This document shows positions 15,217 to 24,315 of a stretch of 64,000 bases of DNA, one piece after another. The notes beneath the pieces are model-generated. The model was given only the letters and a program-made list of their open reading frames with translations. It had not been told where the DNA came from and searched no databases. The stretch lies in contig NZ_JAGYWA010000007.1 of assembly GCF_018383905.1 (NCBI RefSeq), positions 132,059 to 196,058 on the forward strand. The letters run 5' to 3'. A program made the translations under genes and the position numbers. Origin of the DNA: Flavobacterium branchiicola (GTDB taxonomy: Bacteria; Bacteroidota; Bacteroidia; Flavobacteriales; Flavobacteriaceae). The stretch's first letter is position 1. The number at the start of each line of letters is the position of its first letter.

Positions 15217-16671
15217 TTACAAGCTAGGAAGATCTCCTTTTCCTTTTGTTGGCAAGTTAGTAGAACCCATAAGGAATAAATCTACTTCTCTTGCTGCTTC
15301 GCGACCTTCTGAAATAGCCCATACAATTAATGATTGTCCTCTTCTCATATCACCAGCAGTGAAAATGTGAGGAACGTTTGTCTGATAGTTATGCGCTTTG
15401 TAATTGCTTCTCATATCAGTTTCTATGCCTAATTGCTCGCTTAACGTTTTCTCGGGACCTGTAAATCCAAGAGCTAATAAAGCTAAGTCGCAAGGCCAGA
15501 TTTTTTCAGAACCTTCTTTTTCGATTAGTTCTGGTCTTTGTCCCGGAGTCATTTTCCATTGTACTTCAACGGTTTTTAATCCAGTTAATTCGCCTTTATC
15601 ATTCGAGATGAATTCTTTAGTATTGATTAACCAGTTTCTGTCGCAACCTTCTTCGTGAGAAGAAGATGTTTTTAACTGCAACGGCCAGAAAGGCCAAGGA
15701 GTTGTTTCGCTTCTTCCAACCGGAGGTTTTGGTAAAATCTCAAAGTTAGTTACCGATTTCGCTCCGTGTCTGTTAGAAGTTCCAATACAGTCAGAACCAG
15801 TATCTCCACCACCAATAACGATTACATCTTTACCAGTTGCTTTAACCTGATCCGGAATTGACTCTCCGAATAAAACTTTAGTTTGCTGAGTTAAGAAATC
15901 CATTGCCTGAACAACGCCTTTACTTTCGATTCCTTTAGTTGGCAAGCTTCTTCTTTCAGTTGCTCCTCCGCATAAAACGATAGAATCAAATGCGTTTAAT
16001 TCTTCAACACTAAAATTAACCCCAACATTTACGTTAGTTTTAAAAGTGATTCCTTCTGCTTCAAGAATCGCTACACGACGGTCGATAATTCCTTTTTCTA
16101 ATTTGAAATTCGGAATTCCGTAACGTAATAAACCTCCAATTGCATTGTCTCTTTCAAAAACAGTAACCGTGTGACCGGCTCTGTTTAATTGTTGAGCAGC
16201 TGCAAGTCCCGCAGGACCTGAACCAATAACAGCAACAGTTTTTCCAGTTCTCTTTTTAGGAGCTTGTGGCTTGATCCATCCTTCGGCAAAACCTCTTTCA
16301 ACGATGTTTTTCTCGATGTTTTCGATGGCTACAGGATCTTTGATAATTCCTAATACACATGATTTCTCACATGGAGCAGGGCATAAGCGACCTGTGAATT
16401 CCGGGAAGTTGTTTGTAGATTGTAAAATCTTCAAAGCGCTTTCCCATTCTTCCTGATGTACCATGTCGTTGAAGTCAGGAATTAAATTTCCTAACGGACA
16501 ACTACTGTGGCAAAAAGGAATACCACAATCCATACATCTTGAACCTTGTTCTTTTATTTTATCTTTTGCTAACGGAATAGTAAATTCATTGTAGTTGGAA
16601 ACACGTTCTGCAACTGCTAAATTACTTTCGTCGGCTCTGTTATATTCTTTAAATCCGCCTATTTTACCCAT
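15217..16671 (-). CDS. gltD: Glutamate synthase (NADPH) small subunit
   Basis: The 484-residue beta subunit passes electrons from NADPH to the large subunit. N-terminal iron-sulfur cysteines are in CMDCGIPFCHSSCPLGN and CPAPCEKSC (about residues 42-110). The FAD site is VIGSGPAGLAAAQQL near 150, the NADPH site VIGGGDTGSDCIGTS near 285, and the C-terminal FAD contact is FTAGDMRRGQSLIVWAI. It lies 129 bases after gltB on the same strand, and the gap holds a nested repeat, so the operon is slightly loosened. The minus-strand order gltB-gltD is as usual. Confidence 0.96.
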   Translation of the reverse strand: MGKIGGFKEYNRADESNLAVAERVSNYNEFTIPLAKDKIKEQGSRCMDCGIPFCHSSCPLGNLIPDFNDMVHQEEWESALKILQSTNNFPEFTGRLCPAPCEKSCVLGIIKDPVAIENIEKNIVERGFAEGWIKPQAPKKRTGKTVAVIGSGPAGLAAAQQLNRAGHTVTVFERDNAIGGLLRYGIPNFKLEKGIIDRRVAILEAEGITFKTNVNVGVNFSVEELNAFDSIVLCGGATERRSLPTKGIESKGVVQAMDFLTQQTKVLFGESIPDQVKATGKDVIVIGGGDTGSDCIGTSNRHGAKSVTNFEILPKPPVGRSETTPWPFWPLQLKTSSSHEEGCDRNWLINTKEFISNDKGELTGLKTVEVQWKMTPGQRPELIEKEGSEKIWPCDLALLALGFTGPEKTLSEQLGIETDMRSNYKAHNYQTNVPHIFTAGDMRRGQSLIVWAISEGREAAREVDLFLMGSTNLPTKGKGDLPSL

Positions 16672-16700
16672 GACTTTTTAAATTAAATTCCAATTTCTTT

Positions 16701-16781
16701 AAATTCCAAATTCCAATCCTTCTCCCGAAATTTCGGGATCGCTCAATAAGACATTTTCATTGCCATTGGAATTTGGAATTT
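16701..16781. repeat. Nested inverted repeat between gltB and gltD
   Basis: Outer arms AAATTCCAAATTCCAAT (16701-16717) and its exact complement (16765-16781) enclose the perfect palindrome TCCCGAAATTTCGGGA (16723-16738). The element sits inside an operon, so it is transcribed. Confidence 0.85.
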
Positions 16782-16800
16782 TATTTTTTGAAATTGATTT

Positions 16801-19800
16801 TTATCCCGCTATTAATTCTTCTATTTTTTTCTCTTCTGCAATTCTTTGTAATGCTTTTTTGTAATCTGTCGGCATTACTTTTACGAAGTGCTGTTGTTCA
16901 TTTTCCCAGTCTGCTAAAATTCTTTTTGCTAATGGACTGCTGGTGTACAATGAATGGTTTTTGATCAGTTTTCTTAGTTTCGTAACATCTTCTTCTTCCA
17001 TTGGGTCAAATGCAACCATTTCCATGTTACATACCGTTGAATCGAATTTGTTATTCGGATCGTAAACATAAGCAACACCACCGCTCATTCCAGCTGCGAA
17101 GTTTCTTCCTGTTTTTCCTAAAACTACAACTGTACCACCTGTCATGTACTCGCATCCGTGATCTCCAATTCCTTCTACAACTGCTGTTGCTCCAGAATTT
17201 CTCACACAGAAACGCTCTCCTGCGATACCATTAATATAAGCCTCTCCGGTAATAGCTCCGTAAAGGGCAACGTTTCCGATAATGATGTTGTCTTCAGGTT
17301 TGAAAGTTGCAGTAGGAGGTACTTTTACAATTAATTTTCCTCCAGACAGCCCTTTTCCTAAATAATCATTACAGTTTCCGTGAATTTTAAATGACAATCC
17401 GTTTGTTGCAAAAGCACCAAAACTTTGTCCGGCAGAACCTTCAAAATCAACTAAAATAGTGTCATCAGGTAATCCTTGTGCGCCATAAATTTTTGAGATT
17501 TCGTTACTCAAAATAGCACCTACAGAACGGTCTGTATTTTTAATTTTAAAGGTTACTCTTGTTTTTTCTTTTCTATAAATAGACGGAATCGCTTCTTTGA
17601 TGATATCAAAATCCAATACATTTTCAAGTTGGTGATCTTGTTCTGTTGTATTGTGAATTGGCACATGTTTCGCTTTTTCCGGTTTGTATAGAATTGTAGA
17701 CAAGTCTAAACCATTTGCTTTATAGTGTTTGATCGCTTTGTTCACATTTAATTTTTGTGATTGACCAACCATTTCTTTTAAAGTTCTGAAACCTAACTGA
17801 GCCATGATTTCTCTTAACTCCTCAGCAATAAAATACATGAAGTTGATTACGTGCTCAGGCGTTCCTTTGAAATTTTTTCTTAATTCAGGATCCTGAGTTG
17901 CAATACCAACCGGGCAAGTATTCAAGTGACAAGCTCTCATCATGATACATCCGGAAGCTACAAGCGGAGCCGTTGCGAAACCGAATTCTTCTGCACCTAA
18001 TAAAGCTGCGATAGCTACGTCACGACCCGTTTTTAATTGTCCGTCACATTCTAATACTACACGGCTTCTTAAGTCGTTCAAAATAAGCGTTTGTTGCGCT
18101 TCAGCTAAACCAAGTTCCCACGGAATACCTGTATGTTGTAATGAAGTTAATGGTGCAGCACCCGTTCCTCCGTCATAACCTGAAATTAAGATAACGTCAG
18201 CTTTTGCTTTAGCAACACCGGCAGCGATGGTTCCAACTCCAACTTCAGAAACTAATTTTACGTTTACACGAGCTTCACGGTTCGCATTTTTCAAATCATA
18301 AATCAACTGAGATAAATCCTCAATAGAGTAAATATCGTGGTGAGGCGGAGGTGAAATCAAACCTACATAAGGCGTAGAGTTTCTAGTTTCAGCAATCCAT
18401 GGCACTACTTTTTCTCCAGGTAATTGTCCGCCTTCTCCAGGTTTTGCACCCTGAGCCATTTTGATTTGGATTTCTTTAGCGTTTGTCAAATAGTTGATCG
18501 AAACACCAAAACGTCCTGACGCTACTTGTTTGATTGCAGAGTTTCTGGAATCTCCGTTAATTTCTTTCTGGAAACGTTTAGGATCTTCTCCACCTTCTCC
18601 AGAGTTACTTTTTCCGCCAATTCTGTTCATTGCAATCGCTAAGTTCTCATGCGCTTCTCTAGAGATAGACCCGTAAGACATTGCTCCAGTTTTGAATTTC
18701 TTTACAATTTCTGTCCAAGGCTCTACTTCATCAATAGAAATTGGATCAAGATTGTTGAATTCAAATAAACCTCTAATCGTCATTAAGTTTGAGCTTTGCT
18801 CATTTACAGCATTAGAGTATTCTTTATAACTTTCAGGGCTGTTTAAACGAACCGCTTGTTGTAATTTAGAAATTGTTGTCGGGTTAAACATGTGTTTTTC
18901 GCCGCCACGTCTCCATCTGTAAATACCTCCAATTTCAAGAGAAAGCAAGTTTGCAATTTTTGAATTTGGGAAAGCTTTTTGGAAACGTTTCTTCACTTCT
19001 TTTTCTACTTCCATTAAACCAATTCCTTCGATTCTTGAAGGCGTGTAAGGGAAATATTTAGATGTAAATGTTTTGTTTAATCCTAAAATCTCGAAAATCT
19101 GAGCAGCTCTGTATGAATGTAAAGTAGAGATACCAATTTTGTTCATGATTTTTACGATTCCTTTTGCAATCGCTTTGTTGTAATTTACAACTGCATAATC
19201 TGCTTTTACTCCGGTAATGAAACCTTGCTCAACCTGATCGTAAATAATTTCATTTACCATATAAGGATTGATTGCACTTGCACCGTATCCGAATAATAAA
19301 GCAAAATGATGAGGTTCTCTTGGTTCTGCAGATTCGATAATAATTCCGAATTTAGAACGAACCTGTAAAATGTTCAAAGAGTGGTGAATGTAAGAACAAG
19401 CCAATAACATCGGGATTGGAGCTAATTCTTCGCTAACACCTCTATCAGATAAGATGATGATGTTGCATCCTTCTTCAACTGCTTTAAAAGTTGCCTGAAC
19501 ACATTTTTCAAGCGCTCTTTCTAAACCATTAACTCCTTTTTCTATTTTGTATAAAGTAGAAATTGTAGCCGATTTGAAATCTGCGTGATCAATATTTCTA
19601 ATCTTATCCAAATCCTCATTAGAAATAACCGGATTTTGGATTTTTAATTTTTTACATTGTTTCGATTCAATTTCGAAAATATTGAAATCTCCTCCAATTG
19701 CTAAACTAATATCAGTGATGATTTCCTCACGAATACCATCCAAAGGCGGGTTGGTAACCTGAGCAAATAATTGTTTGAAATAGTTGTACAACAATTGTGG

Positions 19801-21318
19801 TTGATCTGATAACACAGCCAAAGGTGTATCGTTACCCATAGAACTGATTGCTTCAGCTCCCTGACCTCCCATCGGGTTGATGATTGTTTTTAAATCTTCA
19901 ATCGTGTAACCAAACAATTTTTGTCTTGTTAAGAAATCTAATTTTTCAACAGGAGTAGGGTTGTTGGTGTAAGGAACTTTAGATAACGGCAATAAGTTCT
20001 CGTCTATCCATTCCTGGTACGGACGTTTTGTAACTATCGTTTTCTTAACTTCTTCGTCTTCAATAATACGACCTTCGTTCATGTCAACCAGGAACATTTT
20101 TCCTGGCTCTAAACGACCGTGCTGAATTACATCTTCCGGATCGATGTCTAATACACCAATTTCAGATGACATAATTACAAATCCACTATGCGTTAATGTA
20201 TAACGAGAAGGACGTAAACCATTTCTATCTAGTAAAGCACCAATTACGTTTCCATCTGTAAACGGAATAGAAGCTGGACCATCCCAAGGTTCCATGATAC
20301 AAGCGTTGAACTCGTAGAAAGCTCTTTTCTCCGGAGACATCGTTTGGTGTTTTTCCCAAGCTTCAGGAACTACCATCATCATTGCCTCTGGAAGCGAGCG
20401 ACCTGTCATTAATAAAAGTTCAACCACCATATCCATAGAAGCCGAATCTGATTTTCCTTCTAAGATAATTGGGAATAATTTTTTAATATCATCGCCAAAA
20501 ACTTTGCTTTGCATAAGCTCTTCACGAGCACGCATACGGCTTACGTTTCCACGAAGTGTGTTGATCTCACCATTGTGACACATGTATCTAAATGGTTGAG
20601 CTAAGTCCCAAGACGGGAATGTATTGGTAGAGAAACGCTGGTGTACAAGTGCAAGACGTGTAACCAGGTCCGGATCTTTCAAATCTATATAATAACGGCT
20701 GATGTCTTCCGGCATCAATAAACCTTTATATATTATAGTAGTGGTCGATAAACTAGAGAAATAAAACATGTGACTTTCAGAGGTTTTAGATCCTCTTATG
20801 GCATGTTCTGCAATTTTTCTAGCTGCAAAAAGTTTTGCATTAAATTCATTTTCAGTTAAATCCTGACCGTTTTTAGAAACGAAAACTTGTTTAACTGTTG
20901 GTTCTTTTTCTGCGGCGATTTGTCCTAAATTTTCAACGTCAACAGGTACATCTCTCCAACCTAAGATCTTTAAGTTCTGATCTTTAATAGTTGATTCAAA
21001 TGCATTAATACAAAAGGAAACCTGGTTTTTGCTTTTTGGTAAAAAAACCATTCCTACTGCATACTCACGCGTTTCAGGGATTTCAAAGTCACATACTTTC
21101 TTAAAAAAATCATGAGGAATGTCGAATAAAATTCCGGCTCCATCACCAGTTCTTCCATCAGAACTAACGGCACCACGATGTTCTAATTTAATTAAGATGT
21201 CTAATGCTTTGTGAATAATATCATTTGACTTAATACCATTCAAATTACAAATAAATCCTGCACCACAATTGTCGTGTTCAAATTCAGGCAAATAAAGCCC
21301 TTGTTCTTTAACTCTCAT
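16801..21318 (-). CDS. gltB: Glutamate synthase (NADPH) large subunit
   Basis: Forms glutamate from glutamine and 2-oxoglutarate. The start at 21318 gives MRVKEQGLYLPEFEHDN then CGAGF, so Cys18 becomes the N-terminal glutaminase nucleophile after removal of a 17-residue propeptide. The longer frame would place the promoter inside the gene. Later come the central domain, the FMN/synthase domain with GAKPGEGGQLPG and GYDGGTGAAPLTS, the 3Fe-4S cysteines in CIMMRACHLNTCPVG (about residue 1130), and the GXGXG C-terminal helix domain. The corrected length of about 1505 residues is normal. Divergent from sucC. Confidence 0.97.
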   Translation of the reverse strand: MRVKEQGLYLPEFEHDNCGAGFICNLNGIKSNDIIHKALDILIKLEHRGAVSSDGRTGDGAGILFDIPHDFFKKVCDFEIPETREYAVGMVFLPKSKNQVSFCINAFESTIKDQNLKILGWRDVPVDVENLGQIAAEKEPTVKQVFVSKNGQDLTENEFNAKLFAARKIAEHAIRGSKTSESHMFYFSSLSTTTIIYKGLLMPEDISRYYIDLKDPDLVTRLALVHQRFSTNTFPSWDLAQPFRYMCHNGEINTLRGNVSRMRAREELMQSKVFGDDIKKLFPIILEGKSDSASMDMVVELLLMTGRSLPEAMMMVVPEAWEKHQTMSPEKRAFYEFNACIMEPWDGPASIPFTDGNVIGALLDRNGLRPSRYTLTHSGFVIMSSEIGVLDIDPEDVIQHGRLEPGKMFLVDMNEGRIIEDEEVKKTIVTKRPYQEWIDENLLPLSKVPYTNNPTPVEKLDFLTRQKLFGYTIEDLKTIINPMGGQGAEAISSMGNDTPLAVLSDQPQLLYNYFKQLFAQVTNPPLDGIREEIITDISLAIGGDFNIFEIESKQCKKLKIQNPVISNEDLDKIRNIDHADFKSATISTLYKIEKGVNGLERALEKCVQATFKAVEEGCNIIILSDRGVSEELAPIPMLLACSYIHHSLNILQVRSKFGIIIESAEPREPHHFALLFGYGASAINPYMVNEIIYDQVEQGFITGVKADYAVVNYNKAIAKGIVKIMNKIGISTLHSYRAAQIFEILGLNKTFTSKYFPYTPSRIEGIGLMEVEKEVKKRFQKAFPNSKIANLLSLEIGGIYRWRRGGEKHMFNPTTISKLQQAVRLNSPESYKEYSNAVNEQSSNLMTIRGLFEFNNLDPISIDEVEPWTEIVKKFKTGAMSYGSISREAHENLAIAMNRIGGKSNSGEGGEDPKRFQKEINGDSRNSAIKQVASGRFGVSINYLTNAKEIQIKMAQGAKPGEGGQLPGEKVVPWIAETRNSTPYVGLISPPPHHDIYSIEDLSQLIYDLKNANREARVNVKLVSEVGVGTIAAGVAKAKADVILISGYDGGTGAAPLTSLQHTGIPWELGLAEAQQTLILNDLRSRVVLECDGQLKTGRDVAIAALLGAEEFGFATAPLVASGCIMMRACHLNTCPVGIATQDPELRKNFKGTPEHVINFMYFIAEELREIMAQLGFRTLKEMVGQSQKLNVNKAIKHYKANGLDLSTILYKPEKAKHVPIHNTTEQDHQLENVLDFDIIKEAIPSIYRKEKTRVTFKIKNTDRSVGAILSNEISKIYGAQGLPDDTILVDFEGSAGQSFGAFATNGLSFKIHGNCNDYLGKGLSGGKLIVKVPPTATFKPEDNIIIGNVALYGAITGEAYINGIAGERFCVRNSGATAVVEGIGDHGCEYMTGGTVVVLGKTGRNFAAGMSGGVAYVYDPNNKFDSTVCNMEMVAFDPMEEEDVTKLRKLIKNHSLYTSSPLAKRILADWENEQQHFVKVMPTDYKKALQRIAEEKKIEELIAG

Positions 21319-21335
21319 TCTTGATATTTTTTCTA

Positions 21336-21343
21336 CAAAAATA
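21336..21343 (-). promoter_or_regulatory. Promoter -7 element of gltBD
   Basis: TATTTTTG on the minus strand, 18 bases before the chosen gltB ATG, giving a very short leader. This position supports the internal start over the upstream ATG at 21390. Confidence 0.5.
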
Positions 21344-21677
21344 AAGATTTCGTTAAACATAATGTATTGAAAATGTAATTTGGCTTTCATTTTTGCTGTA
21401 ATATTAGAAAAAGACTTCTTAATTAATAAAATCGTTATTTAAGGCATAGCGAAATGATAAAATGACAATATGTTTTAAAATATATTAGGAAAAATCGCTG
21501 TTTAGGTATTGAATTCGTTGGTATTTTTGTTAAATCTCAAACGATATAGTGTTTTTTAGTTAACAATTAAACATCGATTGCTTAACGATTTGTTTTCTTT
21601 GAAAATGAATTCTTCGTTAATATTAATTTGACTCATTTTTAATTGGAAAAAGATTTTACTATTAAGTTGAATTTTGC

Positions 21678-21685
21678 TACTTTTG
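21678..21685 (+). promoter_or_regulatory. Promoter -7 element of sucC
   Basis: TACTTTTG, a TAnnTTTG match 48 bases upstream of the sucC start. The -33 box is not clear. Confidence 0.45.
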
Positions 21686-21733
21686 TCGCACTTTTATTCT
21701 GAACTAAATTCAGAACCAGACAAATTCTATATT

Positions 21734-22927
21734 ATGAACATACACGAATATCAAGGAAAAGAAATTTTAGCAAGTTACGGAGTACGCATTCAACGCGGAA
21801 TTGTAGCTAATAATGCGGTTGAAGCTGTAGCTGCTGCAAAACAATTAACTGCCGAAACTGGTACAGGATGGCATGTAATAAAAGCACAGATTCACGCAGG
21901 TGGTCGTGGAAAAGGTGGTGGAGTTAAGTTGGCTAAGAACTTACAACAAGTTGAAGAGCTGGCAGAACAAATCATCGGAATGCAATTGATTACTCCTCAA
22001 ACTTCTGCTGAGGGTAAAAAAGTAAACAAAGTTTTAGTAGCTGAGGATGTTTATTATCCAGGTGAAAGCGAAACTTCTGAGTTTTATGTTTCTGTTTTAT
22101 TGAATAGAGGTACAGGACGCAACATGATTATGTATTCTACTGAAGGTGGAATGGATATTGAAGAAGTTGCTGAGCACACTCCACACTTAATCTTTACTGA
22201 AGAAATTGATCCTAATGTTGGATTACAAGGTTTCCAGGCTAGAAGAATTGCTTTCAATTTAGGCCTTTCTGGAAATGCTTTCAAAGAAATGGTGAAATTC
22301 ATCGATTCATTATACAACGCATATGTTGGTTCTGATGCTTCTATGTTTGAAATCAACCCGGTTTTGAAAACTTCAGACAACAAAATTATGGCTGTTGATG
22401 CAAAAGTAAATATCGATGATAACGCTTTATACAGACAACCTAAATATGCTGAAATGAGAGATATCCGTGAGGAGAATCCAATCGAAGTTGAAGCTAAAGA
22501 AGTTGGTCTGAACTATGTTGATCTTGACGGTACTGTAGGATGTATGGTAAACGGTGCAGGTCTTGCAATGGCAACTATGGATTTAATTAAATATGCTGGT
22601 TTTGAGCCTGCTAACTTCCTTGACGTTGGTGGAACTGCTGATGCTAAACGTGTTGAAACAGCTTTTAGAATTATCTTAAAAGATCCAAACGTAAAAGCTA
22701 TTTTAATTAACATCTTCGGAGGAATCGTTCGTTGTGACCGTGTTGCTCAAGGTGTTGTTGATGCTTACAAAAACATGGGTGATGCTATCAATGTGCCAAT
22801 TATCGTTCGTTTGCAAGGAACAAATGCTGAAATTGCAAAAGAATTAATTGACAACTCTGGTATGCCAATTTTATCAGCTACTCAATTCCAAGAGGCTGCT
22901 GACCAAGTTAAAGCTGCTCTTTCTTAA
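21734..22927 (+). CDS. sucC: Succinate-CoA ligase (ADP-forming) beta subunit
   Basis: Citric-acid-cycle enzyme subunit that makes nucleotide triphosphate while converting succinyl-CoA to succinate. The start is MNIHEYQGKEILASYG, the universal SucC N-terminus; the longer frame upstream has no support. The ATP-grasp fold is shown by QIHAGGRGKGGGVKLA near residue 50, EINPVLKT near 205 and the phosphate-binding NIFGGIVRCD near 320. Length of 397 is normal. The alpha subunit gene sucD is not next to it; a terminator follows directly, so sucC is transcribed alone, as often seen in Flavobacterium. Confidence 0.97.
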   Translation: MNIHEYQGKEILASYGVRIQRGIVANNAVEAVAAAKQLTAETGTGWHVIKAQIHAGGRGKGGGVKLAKNLQQVEELAEQIIGMQLITPQTSAEGKKVNKVLVAEDVYYPGESETSEFYVSVLLNRGTGRNMIMYSTEGGMDIEEVAEHTPHLIFTEEIDPNVGLQGFQARRIAFNLGLSGNAFKEMVKFIDSLYNAYVGSDASMFEINPVLKTSDNKIMAVDAKVNIDDNALYRQPKYAEMRDIREENPIEVEAKEVGLNYVDLDGTVGCMVNGAGLAMATMDLIKYAGFEPANFLDVGGTADAKRVETAFRIILKDPNVKAILINIFGGIVRCDRVAQGVVDAYKNMGDAINVPIIVRLQGTNAEIAKELIDNSGMPILSATQFQEAADQVKAALS

Positions 22928-22953
22928 TTAAAATAAGAAATCAATTTATATAT

Positions 22954-22985
22954 AAAAACCATTCCGAAAGGAATGGTTTTTTTGT
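22954..22985 (+). terminator. Terminator of sucC
   Basis: Perfect 12-base arms AAAAACCATTCC and GGAATGGTTTTT around the tetraloop GAAA, followed by more T. Position 27 bases after the sucC stop. Confidence 0.9.
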
Positions 22986-22996
22986 TTTATAAAGCA

Positions 22997-23078
22997 GTAG
23001 AGACACACTGCAGTGCGTCTACGCAAAGTTAATCGGTGTGGTTACATGACGTGAGATGCACTGCAGTGCATCTCTACA
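22997..23078. repeat. Inverted pair of CACTGCAGTG palindromes
   Basis: Two copies of a GTAGAGA-YR-CACTGCAGTG-type palindrome in opposite orientation (22997-23020 and 23055-23078). The second is perfect over 22 bases (23053-23074). Part of a 450-base gap made up wholly of such elements. Confidence 0.85.
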
Positions 23079-23111
23079 GTGAAAAATTTTAAAAAAAGTT
23101 GGTATATATTT

Positions 23112-23186
23112 TCTCTCGCAGATTGAGCAGATTTTTAAAGATAAAGCATAAAAATAATCTGCTCAATCTGCAAAATCTGCGAGAGA
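23112..23186. repeat. Inverted repeat of AATCTGC segments
   Basis: TCTCTCGCAGATT (23112-23124) pairs exactly with 23174-23186, and CAGATTGAGCAGATT (23119-23133) pairs exactly with 23156-23170. The arms overlap, so two alternative hairpins are possible. Related AATCTGC sequence occurs near 13.3 and 36.6 kb. Confidence 0.8.
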
Positions 23187-23214
23187 TAAAATCTTAGAAT
23201 AAAGTCAAAAATAT

Positions 23215-23292
23215 AGCCACAGATTAAAATGATTAACACAGATTTTAAAAATCCTTTTAATCCTTCTATCCCGATAGCTATCGGGAGTGGCT
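23215..23292. repeat. Nested repeat with TCCCGATAGCTATCGGGA centre
   Basis: Perfect 18-base palindrome at 23269-23286, within weak outer arms AGCCAC (23215-23220) and GTGGCT (23287-23292). Similar CCACAGATTAAAATGATTAA sequence recurs at 58195-58214. Confidence 0.7.
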
Positions 23293-23331
23293 AAAAAAAT
23301 TGTGAACTTTGAGGTCTTTTTTTTTTAGCCG

Positions 23332-23373
23332 CAAAGTTCACAAAGCTTTATCTACACAGCTTTGCGAACTTTG
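23332..23373. repeat. Inverted repeat with CAAAGTTC arms
   Basis: Arms 23332-23346 (CAAAGTTCACAAAGC) and 23359-23373 pair over 15 bases with one mismatch. A further TGCGTGCTTTGCGGT copy follows at about 23408-23422, just before the DUF5694 stop, and a near-identical TTGTGTGCTTTGCGGTT lies between the two DUF5694 genes. Confidence 0.7.
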
Positions 23374-23436
23374 TACTTATATCCACAATCCTAGGCAAAA
23401 AAAACCTTGCGTGCTTTGCGGTAAAATAACTAGAGG

Positions 23437-24234
23437 CTACTTCAAGACAGTTGATAGTTCCACTATTTCAAATGTCGGATCGTGTTCTATAAACTCTCGT
23501 ATCAGTGCAGCGTGACCAGCACCGACTAGAACCATTATTTTATTATCTGTGCTTTCAGTTAATTTCTGAATTAAAGAATACATATATAAGTTTCTTTTGT
23601 ACCAATTTGAAACTAAAGACGGTCCTGTGAAATCATCTGGATTTCCAGCTCTGTTTGCTATTTCTAAATACCATTGAATATTTCTACTTTCAGTTTGTTT
23701 TTTATTGTAGTGTAGCATCAATTCTTGTAATGAGCTTTTTGTTATCCTTTCATTATGCTCTTTTTCATTCCTTTTTTTCGATTCATCATTTCTTTTTAAT
23801 AAATCCTTTTGGTTTGCTTTTTCCATTGACATCATTAAACTGTCATATGGAAAAGAAGTGTAAAGATTCATTCCGTATAATTTTTTATGATTTAGTTTTT
23901 TAGCCGTGCGAAGTGCCAGTTGTGTTATTTCGTTTTTGTTAGTTTTAAAAAGACTGTCGGCGTTTTTATTATAAAACTTATCTAAATCGGCTTGTTCGTT
24001 AAATTCCCATTCTACAAATATTTTATCGGGACCAAATATTTTAATTTTGTCACTCATTACTTCGAGTTCCTTTTGGCTCTTCTCAGACATGATATTGAAA
24101 CTATTTAGTTGAGCAACATCAAGACCTGGATTGGCGTAATGAAAAGTACCAACCAATAGAATCTGCTTTTTCTTAGTTTGAGCAGTTACCATGTTAAATG
24201 TAATAAGGGTTAAGAGTAAAATGATTTTTTGCAT
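23437..24234 (-). CDS. DUF5694 secreted protein (copy 2)
   Basis: A 265-residue exported protein of the DUF5694 family, related by motif to the TraB/GumN/ChaN group. Signal peptide MQKIILLLTLITFNMVTAQ; then the family hallmark ILLVGTFHYANPGLD, KIFVEWEFNEQ, QLALRTAKKLNHKKLYGMN, and the C-terminal IMVLVGAGHAALIREFIEHDPTFEIVELS. The conserved His and Glu residues (GTFHYANPG, FVEWE, GAGHA) look like a metal or catalytic set, but no activity is established for the family. It is a tandem paralogue of the following gene. Confidence 0.85.
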   Translation of the reverse strand: MQKIILLLTLITFNMVTAQTKKKQILLVGTFHYANPGLDVAQLNSFNIMSEKSQKELEVMSDKIKIFGPDKIFVEWEFNEQADLDKFYNKNADSLFKTNKNEITQLALRTAKKLNHKKLYGMNLYTSFPYDSLMMSMEKANQKDLLKRNDESKKRNEKEHNERITKSSLQELMLHYNKKQTESRNIQWYLEIANRAGNPDDFTGPSLVSNWYKRNLYMYSLIQKLTESTDNKIMVLVGAGHAALIREFIEHDPTFEIVELSTVLK

Positions 24235-24315
24235 GATTTTTTATTTTTTATGGATATAATGTATATGGTTCTTTTATGTCAAAAAACGCTTGTGTGCTTT
24301 GCGGTTAAAATGCTA

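Larger units (their letters stand above)
21319..21733. other. Divergent promoter region between gltB and sucC
   Basis: AT-rich gap carrying the gltB and sucC promoters listed separately. I see no further gene, hairpin terminator or repeat of note in it; the central part has only short T/A runs. Confidence 0.6.

Noticed and set aside
22986..23436. Possible CRISPR array
   Set aside because: The repeats are of different types, are palindromic and nested, and lack even spacing or unique spacers. No cas genes are present.
23309..23515. Plus-strand frame of 68 codons
   Set aside because: It is made from the CAAAGTTC repeats and the antisense end of the DUF5694 gene.
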